Shown here: positions 1 to 12,595 of the stretch, piece by piece
Numbering within the stretch: the stretch's first letter is position 1
Layout: each line of letters opens with the position of its first letter
Assembly (NCBI GenBank): GCA_013433145.1
Contig: CM024187.1
Coordinates: forward strand, 62,001 to 126,000
From: Ascaris suum
Taxonomy: Eukaryota > Nematoda > Chromadorea > Rhabditida > Ascarididae
Length of the DNA: 64,000 nucleotides
Direction of reading: 5' to 3'
Translations under genes and position numbers: made by a program
The notes under the pieces: model-generated
The model's database searches: none
Seen by the model: only the letters and a program-made list of their open reading frames with translations
What the model was told of the DNA's origin: nothing

Positions 1-380
1 TAAGAAATAGAGGAAAGAAAATTTCTCCCTTGGAAGTTTAAAAAAATCGATACTGGTGAAGTGGATGGTGACAACCATCTATCCTATTGATAAGCATTAA
101 CGCCTGAGATTTCGCTAACCGGATATTGCAAGTTTAAAGCTTTATGAAAGTTACACGCCGCAGCTGCCAATTTCCAAACTGTGTTTTACACGCCAACCAC
201 TATTCCTAAGCCACTTGCACCAAAAGTCGTCTCAAAATGGCTACAATGATATCAGATTATTCTGATTCAGACTCACCCCTTCCCACAAAAATAAACGCAA
301 TATGATTATCACAATAAAATAAACGCAATCATCTTCATTTCACTACATCCAATTAAGAGAATAAACCTAACCCAACAGAC
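1..380. other. No exon recognised; probable intron of the SSRP1-like gene
   Basis: On the minus strand this follows the exon at 381-500, which ends at a GT donor (380-379). The next expected SSRP1 part, the second pleckstrin-like half of the middle domain, was looked for here and not found. It is probably intron, with the remaining exons beyond the left edge. Confidence 0.5.
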
Positions 381-500
381 CTGCCTGGCACGGTGATTTT
401 CATATCGACCAACACTCGAAAGATCTTCGACATCACCTCGAAAACGTTACCGCTCAACTTCTTATCCAGCTTGCCCTTGTATTGCTCTTTCAACTGCTCC
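381..500 (-). pseudogene. SSRP1-like exon 8 (last in window)
   Basis: The acceptor is CTGTCTTCAG. The peptide runs EQLKEQYKGKLDKKLSG, then VFEVMSKIFRVLVDMKITVPG, matching the end of the first middle-domain half. A GT donor at 380-379 follows. The frame is open. Confidence 0.9.
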
Positions 501-910
501 CTGAAGACAGATCATTTAAAACCATTGCAATCCACCACAGGTAAATAGCGCTAGAAATTCTTTCAGCTATAAATAATACGGTTCATACTGATAAGGAAAA
601 CGATGCACATCCCAGACGTATGAAAACAAAGTTGCGGGAGCGGGAGGAGGGAAGGGGGAGGGGGGGGGATCTCACCCTCCTTGAAAAATCAAAACAGCAC
701 CAAATATACATTCTTGTCAACTGATCACTCGCAAAATTACATCTTCTTGATTTGATCCCTACCCCTTTTGCCAACAAACGAACAACCCACTAGGCAATCT
801 CTCTATGGGAAATACGACTGACTGTAATCCGGTAATGTAACAATCTCAGTTCGCAAACGACACATTCTCAGGCATAATAAAGTAAAAAGTAAGAAAACAA
901 AAATAAGTAC

Positions 911-1014
911 TCTGCAAGTCCAAGGTCGAGCTCTACCTCCTCGTCCTTTGCGAATTCCAACACAAGGAAGTGGTATCGCATCTGCCCCTGTCGGATTGGT
1001 GGATTCAAACTGAT
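911..1014 (-). pseudogene. SSRP1-like exon 7
   Basis: The acceptor is AATTTCAG and the donor GTACTT. The peptide carries [17 protein letters not shown] and the acidic stretch [13 protein letters not shown]. Met replaces the usual Thr in RQGQTRYH. The last codon is completed by exon 8. Confidence 0.9.
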
Positions 1015-1174
1015 CTGAAATTTACATCAACGAATCGAATAATATCATATTTTTTCATGCAATAATCCTGCATGCCATGTAATAGGTAATAAGACAGCAC
1101 TTATAAAGTTCGCTCAAGGATTTACATATTTAGAGCTAACAGTGGCAAAACAATCTAAGTAAATGATAACGCAC

Positions 1175-1310
1175 CAAGAACTACATATGACGGCCATCGT
1201 TGTGACGCAATAATAAAAGCCGCATGATCGTTTTGGTCGGAATTTTGTAATCGTACGTTTTTCCGTGCAATGAGAGATGATTCTGGTAGACTTTGATATC
1301 GTAACGGCCA
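1175..1310 (-). pseudogene. SSRP1-like exon 6 with in-frame TAG
   Basis: A strong TATTTCAG acceptor precedes [20 protein letters not shown] and then [25 protein letters not shown] (1181-1183) stands where family members have Tyr (HMYF), and the frame then reads on to a GTGCGT donor. Gln and Arg replace the family's usual Pro in the YPNH and LPHND motifs. One nonsense change plus unusual substitutions suggests relaxed selection more than a single base-call error. Confidence 0.9.
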
Positions 1311-1683
1311 CTGAAATATATAGAAACTTCAATAAGAGCAACTGCGCAGGCAAGTTCAACCTATTCTTTCCCTCCTCGTTTTCTCCGCTTCCCCCTCCAT
1401 TTTCAAACGATGAAAGGGTCTTTCATCCATCAAAAAATTGGAAAAAAAAACTGAATACAACGCTACTCATGCGGCTCCAAAAAAATGAATTAATATGTGA
1501 ATGGCACCACTTCTATATTTGAAAAAGAAGGCACAGTCTGAACCCGAAATCTGACATAAAACGTATTTTCAATGTAATCCTACCCCCTAACAATACCATC
1601 ATCAACAGCTCCGCTCAATCAAGCCAATGAGTCGAAAACACTCCAAAGAAACGAATTCCAGAAGAATGGCTAAGCAAACATAC

Positions 1684-1778
1684 CGAGGTGTGGTGCAAAG
1701 GATCTGTTGAAGTGTAGCGACCGGCTGATCGGTTTCGGTTTCTATACCGGCATATTGCATCACTGCCCGTCGAAACTC
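1684..1778 (-). pseudogene. SSRP1-like exon 5
   Basis: The acceptor is ATATTTTGCAG and the donor GTATGT. The peptide begins EFRRAVMQYAG and ends ATLQQILCTTPR, with the last codon completed by the first base of exon 6. The frame is open and in phase. Confidence 0.9.
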
Positions 1779-2341
1779 CTGCAAAATATATTTTAAAAAA
1801 ACACGTTACAATTTCTGGAAGACCTTTACTTAATATCGCATCCAAACGTAGGGGGATCATTTTGTTCGTACTGATATGAACATCGACTTGAATTTCTGAA
1901 AAACACAGCCTGCATTGAGTTCGTCCTAGACAAATCGTGGAAAAAACGAGAGAAGTCTAATACTGGTTCGTATACCCCTTCCATTTTATCTAGCAAAGGA
2001 AAATAATTACCCCAAATAGCTACGTTCACGACGACAAACGTCATAAATAAGAAAGAAATAAAATATTCAGACGGAATTTAAAAGAAACTAGCTTCCTGCT
2101 TAATTATCCACCACCTTCATAGGATTATCTCCACGCCTCCTCCGTTCCATCACTAATCTCTCCATAGATTCATTCAAAAATCTCCATGATATTTCAACTT
2201 AAAGTAGCCCGACAATATAGGATTTAAACCTCTCACCCTCTCCAAACACCATATTTCAAAAAAACTATACTCGCAATGTGAAGAAATCCAGTAAAACTAT
2301 AAGCAAAGAAAGCGAGGTATGGGAATTTTAAGGGAACAAAC

Positions 2342-2537
2342 CTCTACAGGATCGACATCTTCGTCAGCATCTGGATCGGTCGGTAGGTGAAAACGCATCT
2401 CCACAAGAGAATGGCACAATCGTCATTCTGATGGAACTCGAGCACCGCCTCACTTTTGCCCGATGTGCAATTGCTGATGTTGCTTAGTGGAATTTCAAAA
2501 CACGGCTTCTCATCCACTTCAAACTCGAGTACTTGTC
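2342..2537 (-). pseudogene. SSRP1-like exon 4 with 1-nt frameshift
   Basis: The first two thirds read QVLEFEVDEKPCFEIPLSN and then AVLEFHQNDDCAILL. After that the family sequence VEMRFHLPTDPDADEDVDPVE continues only in the next frame. The 196-nt length is one base short of the phase needed, which fits a 1-nt loss in the stretch 2396-2416. The acceptor is ATTGAAG rather than TTTCAG, so it may also be damaged. Confidence 0.9.
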
Positions 2538-3141
2538 CTTCAATGAACAGCATATCCTCACGTAACTAATCTTCCACATATAGGCTAATTAACCGCTCTT
2601 AATATCATGGATCCATGCTCAACGCGATCACGACCAATCGGACAGCGTCCCTCAGAAAGCATCGCCATTTGCGCCAAGAGGCAATTATACCATCGCGGAA
2701 ATGTTTCAGCATTTTAGAAGAAAGTATATAGCATTAACTGTATGATAGCGCAAAATATATTGCGCTCATATGAAGCAGACGCTTTGGTATCTCCGCAAAA
2801 AACGCTGTCATGAATGATCGAACATCATCCACAGAGCGCAATCTCAACACTTTTTTACCTTAGCTGCGGCGACACCTTGAAATTATGAGAACAACGGGCG
2901 AGCAATTAACTTATGACATAGCCAAGCGCAAAACAAACGCAAAAGAGAAAATACATTTGGAACAGGTAAATTGTTGCAAAAAGTATCAAAATCGCAAACA
3001 AAATGCGTTTTTCCGCTTTATACTTGTACCTGAATCTACTTCTGCGCGAATGGGCTTTCATCTTCTTATTTGGAGAGGAAATCAAACAAAAACATTCAGA
3101 ATGAAAAAAATTTTTCTGCACCAATATTATAACACAAGTAC

Positions 3142-3246
3142 CTTTTACTTCAGCCTTTCCGTAGTTCCATCCTTTAATACTTTGATCTACTAGAACCACA
3201 TCCTTATTCCAGTTCCGATTAGCAAATGCTTTTATCTTTTCATATC
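3142..3246 (-). pseudogene. SSRP1-like exon 3
   Basis: The acceptor ends TTTGCAG and the donor is GTACTT. The peptide runs from GYEKIKAFANRNW to SIKGWNYGKAEVKG, matching the link between the N-terminal domain and the first pleckstrin-like fold of the middle domain. The frame is intact and in phase with exons 2 and 4. Confidence 0.85.
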
Positions 3247-4332
3247 CTGCAAACAGTGATTTTCAAATTAAGATGACAAATTAGGCAAAAACGCTGCTCT
3301 CTTTGTTTGGTTCGGATATTCAGGAATAAACATGGTCATACGTGACTGGAATCATTTCGTTTCACTGGAATCTTTCCCACAGATCTTTCTCATTGCATAC
3401 CCGATTTTATGCTGCAGTTGCCATTACAGCACTGAATCGAGCCGCAATTTGCATCTATCATTATCCAATTCAAAGGAGTTCATTTACGAAATCCATAGAT
3501 CACTATGAAGAAAGCATACGACTCAGAGCCTTCTAATGCTTTCTAATAAATCCAAGCAACTCCCACATGCCGTTCTATGCCTCAACTGCATCACTTAAAT
3601 ATCAGTTCGCATGACATTTCGACCGCCAACTCTGCCGCGACGATGATCGCATACACTCGTAAACTGACGCCTAATGCACAATGCGCCTCTCAGAAGGCAA
3701 CTTAAATCTTACAAGAGGGAAAATTGTGCAATCGGAGCGATGGCGAGACATCCGAAAGATCTTTCGATCTTCCAGCTGTTCTCCTTTCGCCGCTTGTTTA
3801 ACCCACTTCCAGCGTCTTTATTTCATCATATCCAAGAACCATTTCTTTCCCCACACCAACTGTTTTCAACCACACATCCGTACTGAACTATTAGAGTTGA
3901 CTTCAGAACATTGCATGAATTTTCAAGCACAGATCTGAATTATCGCTGTTAAATTCATTAAGCCCAAATAAGAAACCCAAAAAATGTCACTACTACTCTG
4001 CTTTGACTACCACTTCGTCAACGAACAAAGAGACCTCTTAATCAATGACCTGGAGACAAGCAAATACAATTTTGTCTGCACCGTGATCTGAATACCTGAA
4101 CTACCGAGAGGTGAACCACGAGAAGATGAATTAAATGTGCTGTGAACAGCTGAAGAAATGGAAGTAGCCGAGTTTAGTTTAGTCCCCATTATGAAGGCAA
4201 ATTCGGTGAAAGATAAATAATGAAAAGGTCGGTCATGAAAGTGACCACCTAATGAACTTAATAGCGCATATATCTTTCATTAGCGTAATCATTCCGAATG
4301 TGGTATCCACATTGCAAAGTTCCATTTGAAAC

Positions 4333-4482
4333 CTCTTATCTTTTCCGAAAAGCCACCGAATCATAGACTGATTCCACTGGTTAGCGAAAACTTCAGGCCT
4401 GGCTTGTTGGCAAGACGCATCCACGAGATTTTCTCAATTTCCGATGTACTATGCTGATCTGCCAACTTGATTCGTCCCTGTT
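4333..4482 (-). pseudogene. SSRP1-like exon 2, in-frame stop and internal shortening
   Basis: It reads QGRIKLADQ, then EIEKISWMRLANKPGLKF, then a stop (TGA, 4361-4363) just before FGGF. Family members usually have Arg before FGGF, and CGA to TGA is a single transition. Between ADQ and EIEK about a dozen residues found in other SSRP1 proteins (the FKNSKTGK part) are missing. The acceptor TTGATTGCAG leaves a phase one base out of step with exon 1. The GT donor leads into exon 3 in phase. Confidence 0.8.
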
Positions 4483-5529
4483 CTGCAATCAACGTAAGCC
4501 CATTTCACTTCAAATCCTTATTCCGGTTTATAAAAAGAAATTAGTTATGAAGTATTACCAACTTCAAGGTCACAAAGATGGCCACGAAATTAAAACTTTT
4601 ACGCCAAACGTGGCATAAAATTATTTAGGGTCAGTCTGTTAGAGTTTAAATGTTGCCTTAGTTCACTGGGATACTAGCCCCTCAGAAATTTCTTCCATTT
4701 TGATTCGACGGGCACATATCCCTTAAAGACAGCACAATAGGAAGTATGTAAAGGGGAAGTGTACTGCTAAAGGAACGACGAACATATATCAGCAATTTTT
4801 TGATCACTGAATTGCGCATAAAATACTTTGCACCTTACGCAAAATTCAGTGGCAAAAATTTCTTATCAAAAGGCCCCATTCAGTTTTCGGTCATTGTTCC
4901 TTTGCTACGCACAGCAAACGGTCGCTCGCCTCGGTGGCCCCTCCAGTACCTGCCAGCAAAACATGCAGTCGAGGAAAAAAAACGTCAACATATTTTAAGC
5001 TTTATCCTACTGCAACGCACTTGTCCACTTCGATCAACGGTCCCTATCTAAACCTAAGCTGTGGAATAAGAAAAAAAGTAATTCACTTCAACTCATCATC
5101 TTCCAGCTATTATAAAATAAATACGATTAGTCCTTATAAGAACCACGAACACTCCGAATACAACAGTTTTCAGAAATGTACCGAGGAGAACAACTGAAGA
5201 ACATCTCGAAGTACTGATAACTTTAAGGGGAAGAAAGGGAGGATAAAGCATGATGGATAGTGGCATACAAAAAGAATGATGTAATCCGTAGACTTGATAC
5301 ACGTCGCCGGGGAATAGCATTGAAACTGTTATTGAACCGTTAAAACATGCTTTGCAAACATCTACGATTTTGTGTTTAATTTTTATTCGCTAATAAATTT
5401 ACGATAAAGCCCGATCACACTTAGGTCATATCCTCATATCTTTGAATAATATGCAGATATAGCTCGTGCTTTTTGTACGATGCAATAGTGCGATAAAAGT
5501 GGGGCTAATAAAAATTCACCGAAACTGAC

Positions 5530-5592
5530 CAGAAATCCCATATCCTCGTGCACCACATCGCTGTACTCAAGAAAGGCGTCGACCATCGTTGC
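5530..5592 (-). pseudogene. SSRP1-like exon 1 with start codon
   Basis: ATG is at 5586-5584. The peptide MVDAFLEYSDVVHEDMGFL follows the family's opening pattern (L-E-aromatic-x-x-V-x-x-E-x-x-G). A pyrimidine-rich acceptor ending CAG lies six bases before the ATG, and a GTCAGT donor follows the last codon. The very short leader suggests a spliced-leader trans-splice site, though an upstream untranslated exon is also possible. Confidence 0.75.
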
Positions 5593-6394
5593 CTGCACAG
5601 TAAAACGATGATATTTAGAGGTACAGCCCAAAAAATGAGCTTTTCATTTCCAAGATTCCAGTAATTTTCAGAAGCAATTATTCCAGAAGAAAAAAACGGA
5701 TGAGAGAGAGGTAAGAAAGGTTTCTGCATTTGTAGGTTCATAAGGTAGAGCTCGACTTCAGCAGCTTTGAAAGCCTAATCTCATAACTCCCTAAAACGCT
5801 CTAAAACCATGGAAGATCGGTGGCAGAAACTCGTTAATTTGCATAATATAGCAGGATCAAGACCGAAGGGAAAAACAAGTACACTATCTGATATGACATA
5901 TAACACCGCTTTTCGTAAAGGTTAGGGTGGAAAATATGAGGGCAAAGAATGGGCTTTGAGGTGGGCAGGAAAGAACAGGTATAATGTTTTTCAAGGAAGG
6001 CCTTTCGAGTTCTATAAAAGGATGAGGTGTTATACTGTCCCAAAGGCAAATACTTGAGGAAACATTTAGCTAGAGAACCAGATTTCCGAAAAAAAGACAC
6101 CGCATGATGTGATACTAACCGGACTCTGGAGACGCTAGAAAGTTGATTAACAAGAAATCGTCAATGAATATAGTTTCGGCGACCGTAATTCAATAACAGT
6201 ATGGCCGTTGCGGTACTTAAAATAGTTGTTCCCTTTAGGCATTTCTTAGAAATTAAAAACTATGGCACTGCATCCCACTGCCCGCTGATTGCTTGCAGCT
6301 AGTTAACGGCGACTTCCACTCCCCTCCTCCTTCCCTTCTCTGCACTGTATTTTGCACACTCGCATCCCGTATCTCGAGACCATCCCAACTTTAG
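5593..6394. other. Upstream region of the SSRP1-like gene; no exon seen
   Basis: The acceptor for SSRP1-like exon 1 lies at the left edge. No further coding exon or clear core promoter was recognised. Confidence 0.4.
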
Positions 6395-6594
6395 ATCTCG
6401 CTGAATTTTTGAGGGCTGAAGTCTTAAAAGATGCAAAGAACCGGATACAAGGAGAATCGCGTATTTTATCGAAACATAGGACCAAGTCGAATTTAAGCCG
6501 GCGATATTCCAACGATCCCAAACATCTTCGTTTTCGCGTCATAATCGAGTTGATGAGGGCCAAGGCAGACATTATAGAATGCGACAGAAGTGAG
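6395..6594 (+). CDS. Candidate internal exon, unknown product
   Basis: A TTTAG acceptor is followed by 66 open codons and a GAG/GTAATT donor. The peptide is hydrophilic and helical-looking, starting LAEFLRAEVLKDAKNRIQG and ending RAKADIIECDRSE. No family is recognised. An upstream TAA in the same frame means translation cannot come through without splicing. An overlapping open frame exists on the other strand (6303-6689), so strand choice rests on the splice sites. Confidence 0.35.
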
Positions 6595-9500
6595 GTAATT
6601 ATGGACATTTTTAAGCATTGCAGTGAAGGAAACAAAATAAGGAAACTATATGGGTAGTACGATATTTCAGGATAGAACGAGATATTCAAATGAAACTTTG
6701 CGGTTAGTGTTCAAGACAACTAGGCTGCAACACATAAAGGATGCAATTTGCACAGCGGATTATTTCTTCGCAATGGAAGCACTCCAACTACTGTCCAATT
6801 ATACGCATTATTATTGCAGTCCAATGAGATCCTTTCAATAAGAAACAATCAGGAACCAACTGAATGTATTCAAACAACTTTTTACATGTATCGCTCGCAA
6901 GCGACCGTTTCCTGGTCTTTTATACTTGAATTATAGTAAATATATCTCCGGTACTAAACCATTCAAGTTACGGACGTGATGAGCTCGATTTCATTTTATG
7001 TCATCAAATTATCAATACTTTTGCAAGACTCCTTTCAAAAACATGTTTGACCTTCCTCCCATGTGGTTACATACATCAACTAATTTGTAAGGTATTGAAA
7101 TTAAATTCAGTATAGGACATTTTATCGTGTTCTTTCGTTCTTTTCTGGAACATTTCTCTAATTGAGCAATGTGCTCGCCTCAGATCTGTCAGTTTTTATT
7201 CGCTGGCTCCAAGCTTACGGCCTCTGCGAAAACTGCAGTCTCCATATCGTTTCAACGATTTCTTCGCGACCAATCTCATGAATTTTTTGACGACTCAGTA
7301 TGCGTCTTTCAGTATTTATACTTATGATAGTACCATTCAATAAAGATTTTATATCCTAGAAAATTGTCAAACTTCTTAATTCTAGTACTAGTGTTTCCCC
7401 ATGCACAAACATGAAGTTGCCCAACACATCTACACAAAACAAGAGACCACTATGGTCGATGCTCGCAAACAACTCAGGCACTACTAACAATTTTCCCGAT
7501 ACAAACATATAATAAAAACGAATCCACAATTTCAAACTACATTTGCAGTTACGTCGCTCGATTGGTCGAACATCACAACGTCACACGCGGAAGAATCACA
7601 ATTTCAAATTTATGATCGTTTCGAAATATTCGTTTTAAGAAATCATCTATTTAAAATTCGACTAATTTCTGGCTCACTTTGCAACTTTGTTTAATGGGTC
7701 GAAATTTGAGCATTTAAAAATACAATTATTGAATACGGAAGGGTCTCCGTATATTAGCAATAGCATAATGAATAGAATGGTTATTACTGGATATTACGCC
7801 AAACAATGAATTGTATTGTAGAGATAATGAAGCGAGTAAAGTGTTATTGAAGAAAGGATGGGAAAATTAATGTAAGCAGAAAAAGGCGAAAAAGTTTAGT
7901 CGATCGTCGAGGAAAAGCATCGAAGCAAATGTTGGACTGAGGAAACAACCTGCAAGAGTGAAAAACGAATTTGATGCATTCGGCAATGAATTAATTGAGC
8001 TGAGTCCATATTGATCCACCAAGTATGCTTAGGCTTTTTTTTCTTTTTGCAAGCTTTTCCCTTATAGTTTCTTAATATTTCAATTATTTGATGACATCCT
8101 TTTCAACAACATTTCCTTTTATTTTACGCACACTCGCATCTTTATATACCCGCATCTACGAGCCGTTCTAATGCAGTAGCTTTCCTAAAGTAACTAATAA
8201 CTTCATCTTATAAATTTAACCATTTTTCCACGAACATTTTATCGTACTTAGCTCCAGCTAACTAATATCTGAAGTAGGTACAAGTAACTTTATGTTTTCT
8301 GTGTAATGATCATCTCATAAATGATCTACCACACGAATTCTTTCTGCAAGTAGTTGAAAAAGTGCGGCGTGCTCATTTGTATTTTGTCATTTGCATTTTG
8401 TGGTATTCAGCTGTGCTTCGCAATGGAATAAACGGAAAAACAGGCCACGACTGTTGGGGCGATAAGCGCTTCTTCATTTCGAAGTGTGTTGCATAATAAA
8501 GCATGAAAACATCTAACTGTTAATAACTCGCAGAAAACACGATGAACCACAATAAAGTTGAAGATAAGAAGAGGATAGGAAGTAGACCCATACCGGTCGA
8601 ATACTATTGCCTTAATTTTTATGCTTCGCGAACTGATTGAAAGTATCAGAAAGACAGACAGACCCTATATAAATAAACACATAGATAGAGGCATCACCTC
8701 GCCGTAATGCGCTTTCGCAGTTTCCGGATGCGCACAACAGTTACTGCCGTTCATTTGTGCGATAATGGAATCAGCGCCAAACTGCTATGCAAATCTGAGT
8801 TCAAATAAATAGCTGTTCGAGATCCTCGGAGAGAGGTTTTATATCAATTTTTCTTGATTCTTCCAATTCTTTACACAAATTCCCGTAAATAAACAGATGC
8901 GTCAGTTTTGATTCGTGCTTTAAAGGTACTGCTGAGTTCGCTAGATAAGCCTCATTTACTCATCAGCTTTTTCTGTTGTTTTGTCTCGTTATGTTTGTGT
9001 TATGTATTTGTCTCATTACGCATTCATTCTCTTTGTCATATTGATGAACATTTCTTTAGATGAAATAAACTCCGTTGTCGAGTGTCCTCCAAATCATTTC
9101 TACCTATGGATGTCTACGCATTTAGTGGCAGAAGTAATTAATGTATATGCATGGCAAAAGTGAGAAGAACGTCCGCCAAAATCCGAACAAAACATCTTCC
9201 ATCACATCTGAAATGATTTTGTTTACCGTTCAACGAAACAAAATAGAACATTCTACTTCCATTCTTTTTTCTGCACTCGTGCGCACCTCTCTAAGAACGG
9301 ATCGATTCCTTCCACCTACTTGTCCATCTCCTTTCTATCCAAGAACCTCTTTCCGCAGTTCTGATGCTCGCCTTTAGTTTCTCTTTCTCCTCCTCCCACT
9401 CCAGTTTTCCGATCTTGTTAGAATGAATGAAGAAGACGAAAGCAACCCTAGCTGTCACAATTACCAAATCTACTGTATCGGAAAATCTCAGCAGCCTTTC

Positions 9501-9945
9501 ACTTTGCTGCAAGGCCTGCCATCGGCTGAGATCTGCCTTTCTTTCTATTTTCTATAAATCAGTTGACCAATATTTGCATACTGAATTAAACTTCACTGTG
9601 CCAGTTCGCATACGCGGTAGTTGCGCTATAGAATCTGAATTTTTAATAAGTTTCTAGTCAGTAAATTTTGCTCAAAGGGCATCATGGCAACACCATACCC
9701 GTTTGCACATGTTGTGTGTGTGCCCATAAATCCAACAGAAATTTGGGACAGTCTCAAGTCTAGAGTTAGAGCAGTGAAATTTGATGGGTATTACTGCACC
9801 ACAGGACGACTGCTATGCCCAGTTCGATTTCGAATACTACTCCCTTATTTGAGACACTCTTATAGACGCCATGCAAGTTGCAACTCAATTTCTTTTGATA
9901 TCCAGTATGATGCACTCTTCAAAACAATTTTCAGTAAAGATTATT
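6595..9945. other. Gene-poor stretch
   Basis: AT-rich DNA with no recognised protein, RNA gene or mobile element. The longer open frames here (for example 9684-10007 plus) lack both family resemblance and a convincing pair of splice sites. Confidence 0.45.
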
Positions 9946-10764
9946 TCATGCAGTCAGTGGAGAAGAGAAGAGCATATAGGAGTTGTTTGAGTTTTCTTTT
10001 AGAATAAGAAGGATTCGGCCCGATTCAGAGAAATTAACAAGTGAAACCCTTTTTGAAGGCATCCTAACGGCCTGGGCTGACATTATTTTAGCCGCTGACA
10101 GCACCTTCGAGAATATGACTAAAATTGCATATTGCATCAGCCTAGCTAGCATATAGTGAACAACGTAGATTGTTCGATTGGGCATTTCACAGTCTTGTAA
10201 TTGTATTTGACAGCATCCATAAAGCTGTTTCAATCCTCTGTTTTTTTTAACGCGTAAATTTGGATACGGTCACTAAATTTTCCAGGTTGCCAGCGGAAAA
10301 ATTTGAAAATTTTTTTGCTGCTTTTTCATCGCGATGAATTGGAAAATGGAAGTCGAATATAATCGGTGGCTTCAACAATGAAGATAGCTCACGCATTCTC
10401 ACCTCTTTGAATAGAGGCGATGAATTTCTGCATAAACTCATTGAGGTGCTTCAAAAATAATGATAATAAAAAACTTTCAACTTACACTCTTCAATGATAG
10501 CCGTTTGTGTACGCAAAATACGAATAATATTTACTAAAACTGATTCACTGAGCGCATAAATATTTATATCTCAAAGCCTATGCAACGTTTCGTACCTTTA
10601 GCCAATTCCTTTAAAAAAGCATTTTTCATTGTCGCGTTCATATGTGAAGCCGCACTTCGAATACGTTAATGCTGCTTCGTCAGCATAGTCAAAAAGCCTT
10701 AACGCGTACGTTAGTGCAATATAAAATTGTTTTCGTTCGCGCAATATGAGACAGCATAGGTTGC
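9946..10764 (-). CDS. Cluster of candidate exons, unknown product
   Basis: Three minus-strand pieces look coding. 10598-10764 follows a CAG and encodes a Cys- and Tyr-rich peptide with the strings LRERKQFYIALTYALRLFDY and CGFTYERDNEKC before a stop. 10403-10448 encodes HLNEFMQKFIASIQR and ends at a good GTGAGA donor, but its acceptor is only TTTTGAAG. 9946-10230 is an open frame with YGCCQIQLQDCEMPNRTIYV. Whether they belong to one gene is not shown, and the stop in the first piece argues against joining all three. Confidence 0.25.
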
Positions 10765-10852
10765 CTGCATTTCCTTGTTTGCTCATAGAAGAAAAAAATT
10801 TCGTAGGGTGAAAATTGGTGAAGATTACTTCAAAAATATCATTTCTATACAA

Positions 10853-12427
10853 GGTAGAAAACGTGGAAACGCAAGCGACAATTCATTCGAAACGTCACAT
10901 AACTGTCGAAAACACAATCGAATTTGCAACAGCTCTTCTGATTCCGGATGTTCTCGCTCGTAGAATGGTTATAATTACCTATAGTTCTTTTTTTGTGAAA
11001 ACAATCCAACTGGTAACATATTTGTTGCACTTCAATAATGGTGTTAGCTGTTCATAATCCAACGGTGTGTTTGCTTGTGATATAACAAAAGCTTATTCCG
11101 AAAATCATGCATCGACCGCAATGAATTCATCGAAAACAACCATACCTTCTCACAATCCACGCAAAAAGAACGAACACAAGTTGAGGGTATTTAAGATTCT
11201 ACTGTACTGCTCTAAGATCGCACTTCCTATTTCCAAACGTATATCAATACAGTTCTTCTCAGGGATGAGAGGAGTTGGGGAGTTGGGAAGGGGGGGGGGG
11301 ATTGTTTTGAATTACTTAGACTGGGAAATTGCAAGTGGAAAAAGCTCACTACAATGAAGGGCGCTGGTTTGGCGATGAATAGGAGAAATAAAAGGCGCTC
11401 ATCAAGCGAGCACACGTCTATCTTTATGTCTTATTTGTAGCGTTCACCAAGCCAAAGTAACTGACGTTTGCAATCAGTTCGTATGATTCCATTAACACTA
11501 TAAGAATTGTTTTGAAACAAAATGTTATGAAATTTATATCTGCTCGATTTTTACCAAAGACGGCCTTAAACTGGCTGGAGCTCTTCGAGGAAAATCAATA
11601 CACTGACCATCATCAATGATCATAAACCTCACATCGTTGTAAACATAGAGATTCACAGGAATGGAATTAAACAGAAAAATTCCTTTGATGAAATGAAAAG
11701 AGACAAACTATTGTGAATTCTCGGTTGTTTTATGTTGCTCGCGCTTAATCGGTTCAAACCGGGGTTTCTTATGTCCTCCTTTTGACCATCAGAGTCTTGA
11801 GAACATTCCTCTTGTTCATGTAGATTTTCAATTGTGTTGTTTAGATTTGAAATGCGTCAAAGATTTCGAATGTGAAAAGAAACTTGGAATGCAGGAAAGT
11901 TACTTGTTCGTGAGCGGCCAGAGATCTGATTTAATATAAGTGGTGTTAAATCTTATCATCACAGAATTCAGAAGCACAAGAACTTTGTCTAGCATAGCCA
12001 AAGTCGAAAATATCAGCACTCGGTCAGGAAGGCAGTTGAAGTTAGCGACTCGACAATACATCTGGCAGCTTTTGACATCATATCAGCTAAGAATACAGCA
12101 AAATGTGCAACAAAGGGACTGCAACGACAATTCAAGCGGAACAGACTCCAGCGCAACATCGTCATAATGACTAGAAAAGCGTAACTTCGTTCTGTTCGCA
12201 AGCTTTTCTGCGATCAGTTCATCCAATCAGTGCGACTGCAAAGCGCATATAAGTGTGCTGGTCGCTCTTTCCTTCTAGTTTCCTCTGATCGTAATTCAAG
12301 TGTTTATAGCCGCGACCGCTTGCCAGAAACCAACGTCAATAGCAGGTTCAAAGAATCTGAATTGAAACTGAACATAAATTGAACACAAAGTTGTGCCTGA
12401 GAACAGCTCTTTTTCGTGCAAATGACT
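10853..12427. other. No firm gene; possible short coding frame near 12013-12170
   Basis: Mostly AT-rich sequence with a short G tract near 11291-11300. On the plus strand around 12013-12170 one frame reads VRKAVEVSDSTIHLAAFDII and on to a TAA, but no clear acceptor was seen. Nothing else is recognised. Confidence 0.3.
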
Positions 12428-12465
12428 TTCCTGTAGACAGTACGGCACATGGGTTGCGCTGAACA

Positions 12466-12595
12466 GTTAGTGAACTTAAGCACCATATACATCCACGATT
12501 CAAGATCATCTCGCCTATGTTGTTCCCTCGACCGATGATAATAAGGCGATGCAAGGCGGATGGTCCCCAGAAATCTGACTAGCTTTATCGGCAAC
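12466..12595 (-). CDS. CK1/TTBK-like protein kinase exon (left copy)
   Basis: After a TTTAG acceptor the frame reads LPIKLVRFLGTIRLASPYYH, then REQHRRDDLESWMYMVLKFTN. This matches the activation-segment end and following helix of casein kinase 1/TTBK-type kinases, which are greatly expanded in nematodes (pattern F-x-G-T-x-R-x-A-S ... E-x-x-R-x-D-D-L-x-S-x-x-Y-M). Past FTN the expected LPW motif is not in frame; similarity may resume in the next frame (LSTGKSFARKRAVLR). The catalytic loop exon was not found. A fragment or decayed gene is likely. Ser/Thr kinase activity is known for the family, not shown here. Confidence 0.7.

Larger units (their letters stand above)
381..5592 (-). pseudogene. 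SSRP1-like gene (FACT histone chaperone subunit), eight exons, disrupted
   Basis: SSRP1 pairs with SPT16 in the nuclear FACT complex, which loosens and rebuilds nucleosomes during transcription and replication. Eight minus-strand exons, in order from 5592 down to 381, translate to the N-terminal domain and the first part of the middle domain; family-like strings include [49 protein letters not shown] and KITVPG. Most splice phases agree from exon to exon. Lesions: in-frame TGA (4361-4363) and TAG (1181-1183), a 1-nt loss near 2396-2416, a 1-nt phase clash between exons 1 and 2, about a dozen residues missing in exon 2, and a poor acceptor at exon 4. Introns are kept, so it is not a retrocopy. 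The acidic and HMG-box parts would lie left of the window. Family assignment is firm; pseudogene status is likely, but sequencing error could explain some lesions. Confidence 0.9.

Noticed and set aside
6303..6689. 128-codon minus-strand frame
   Set aside because: The plus strand over the same bases has a better acceptor and donor pair, so this is taken as the shadow, though not with certainty.
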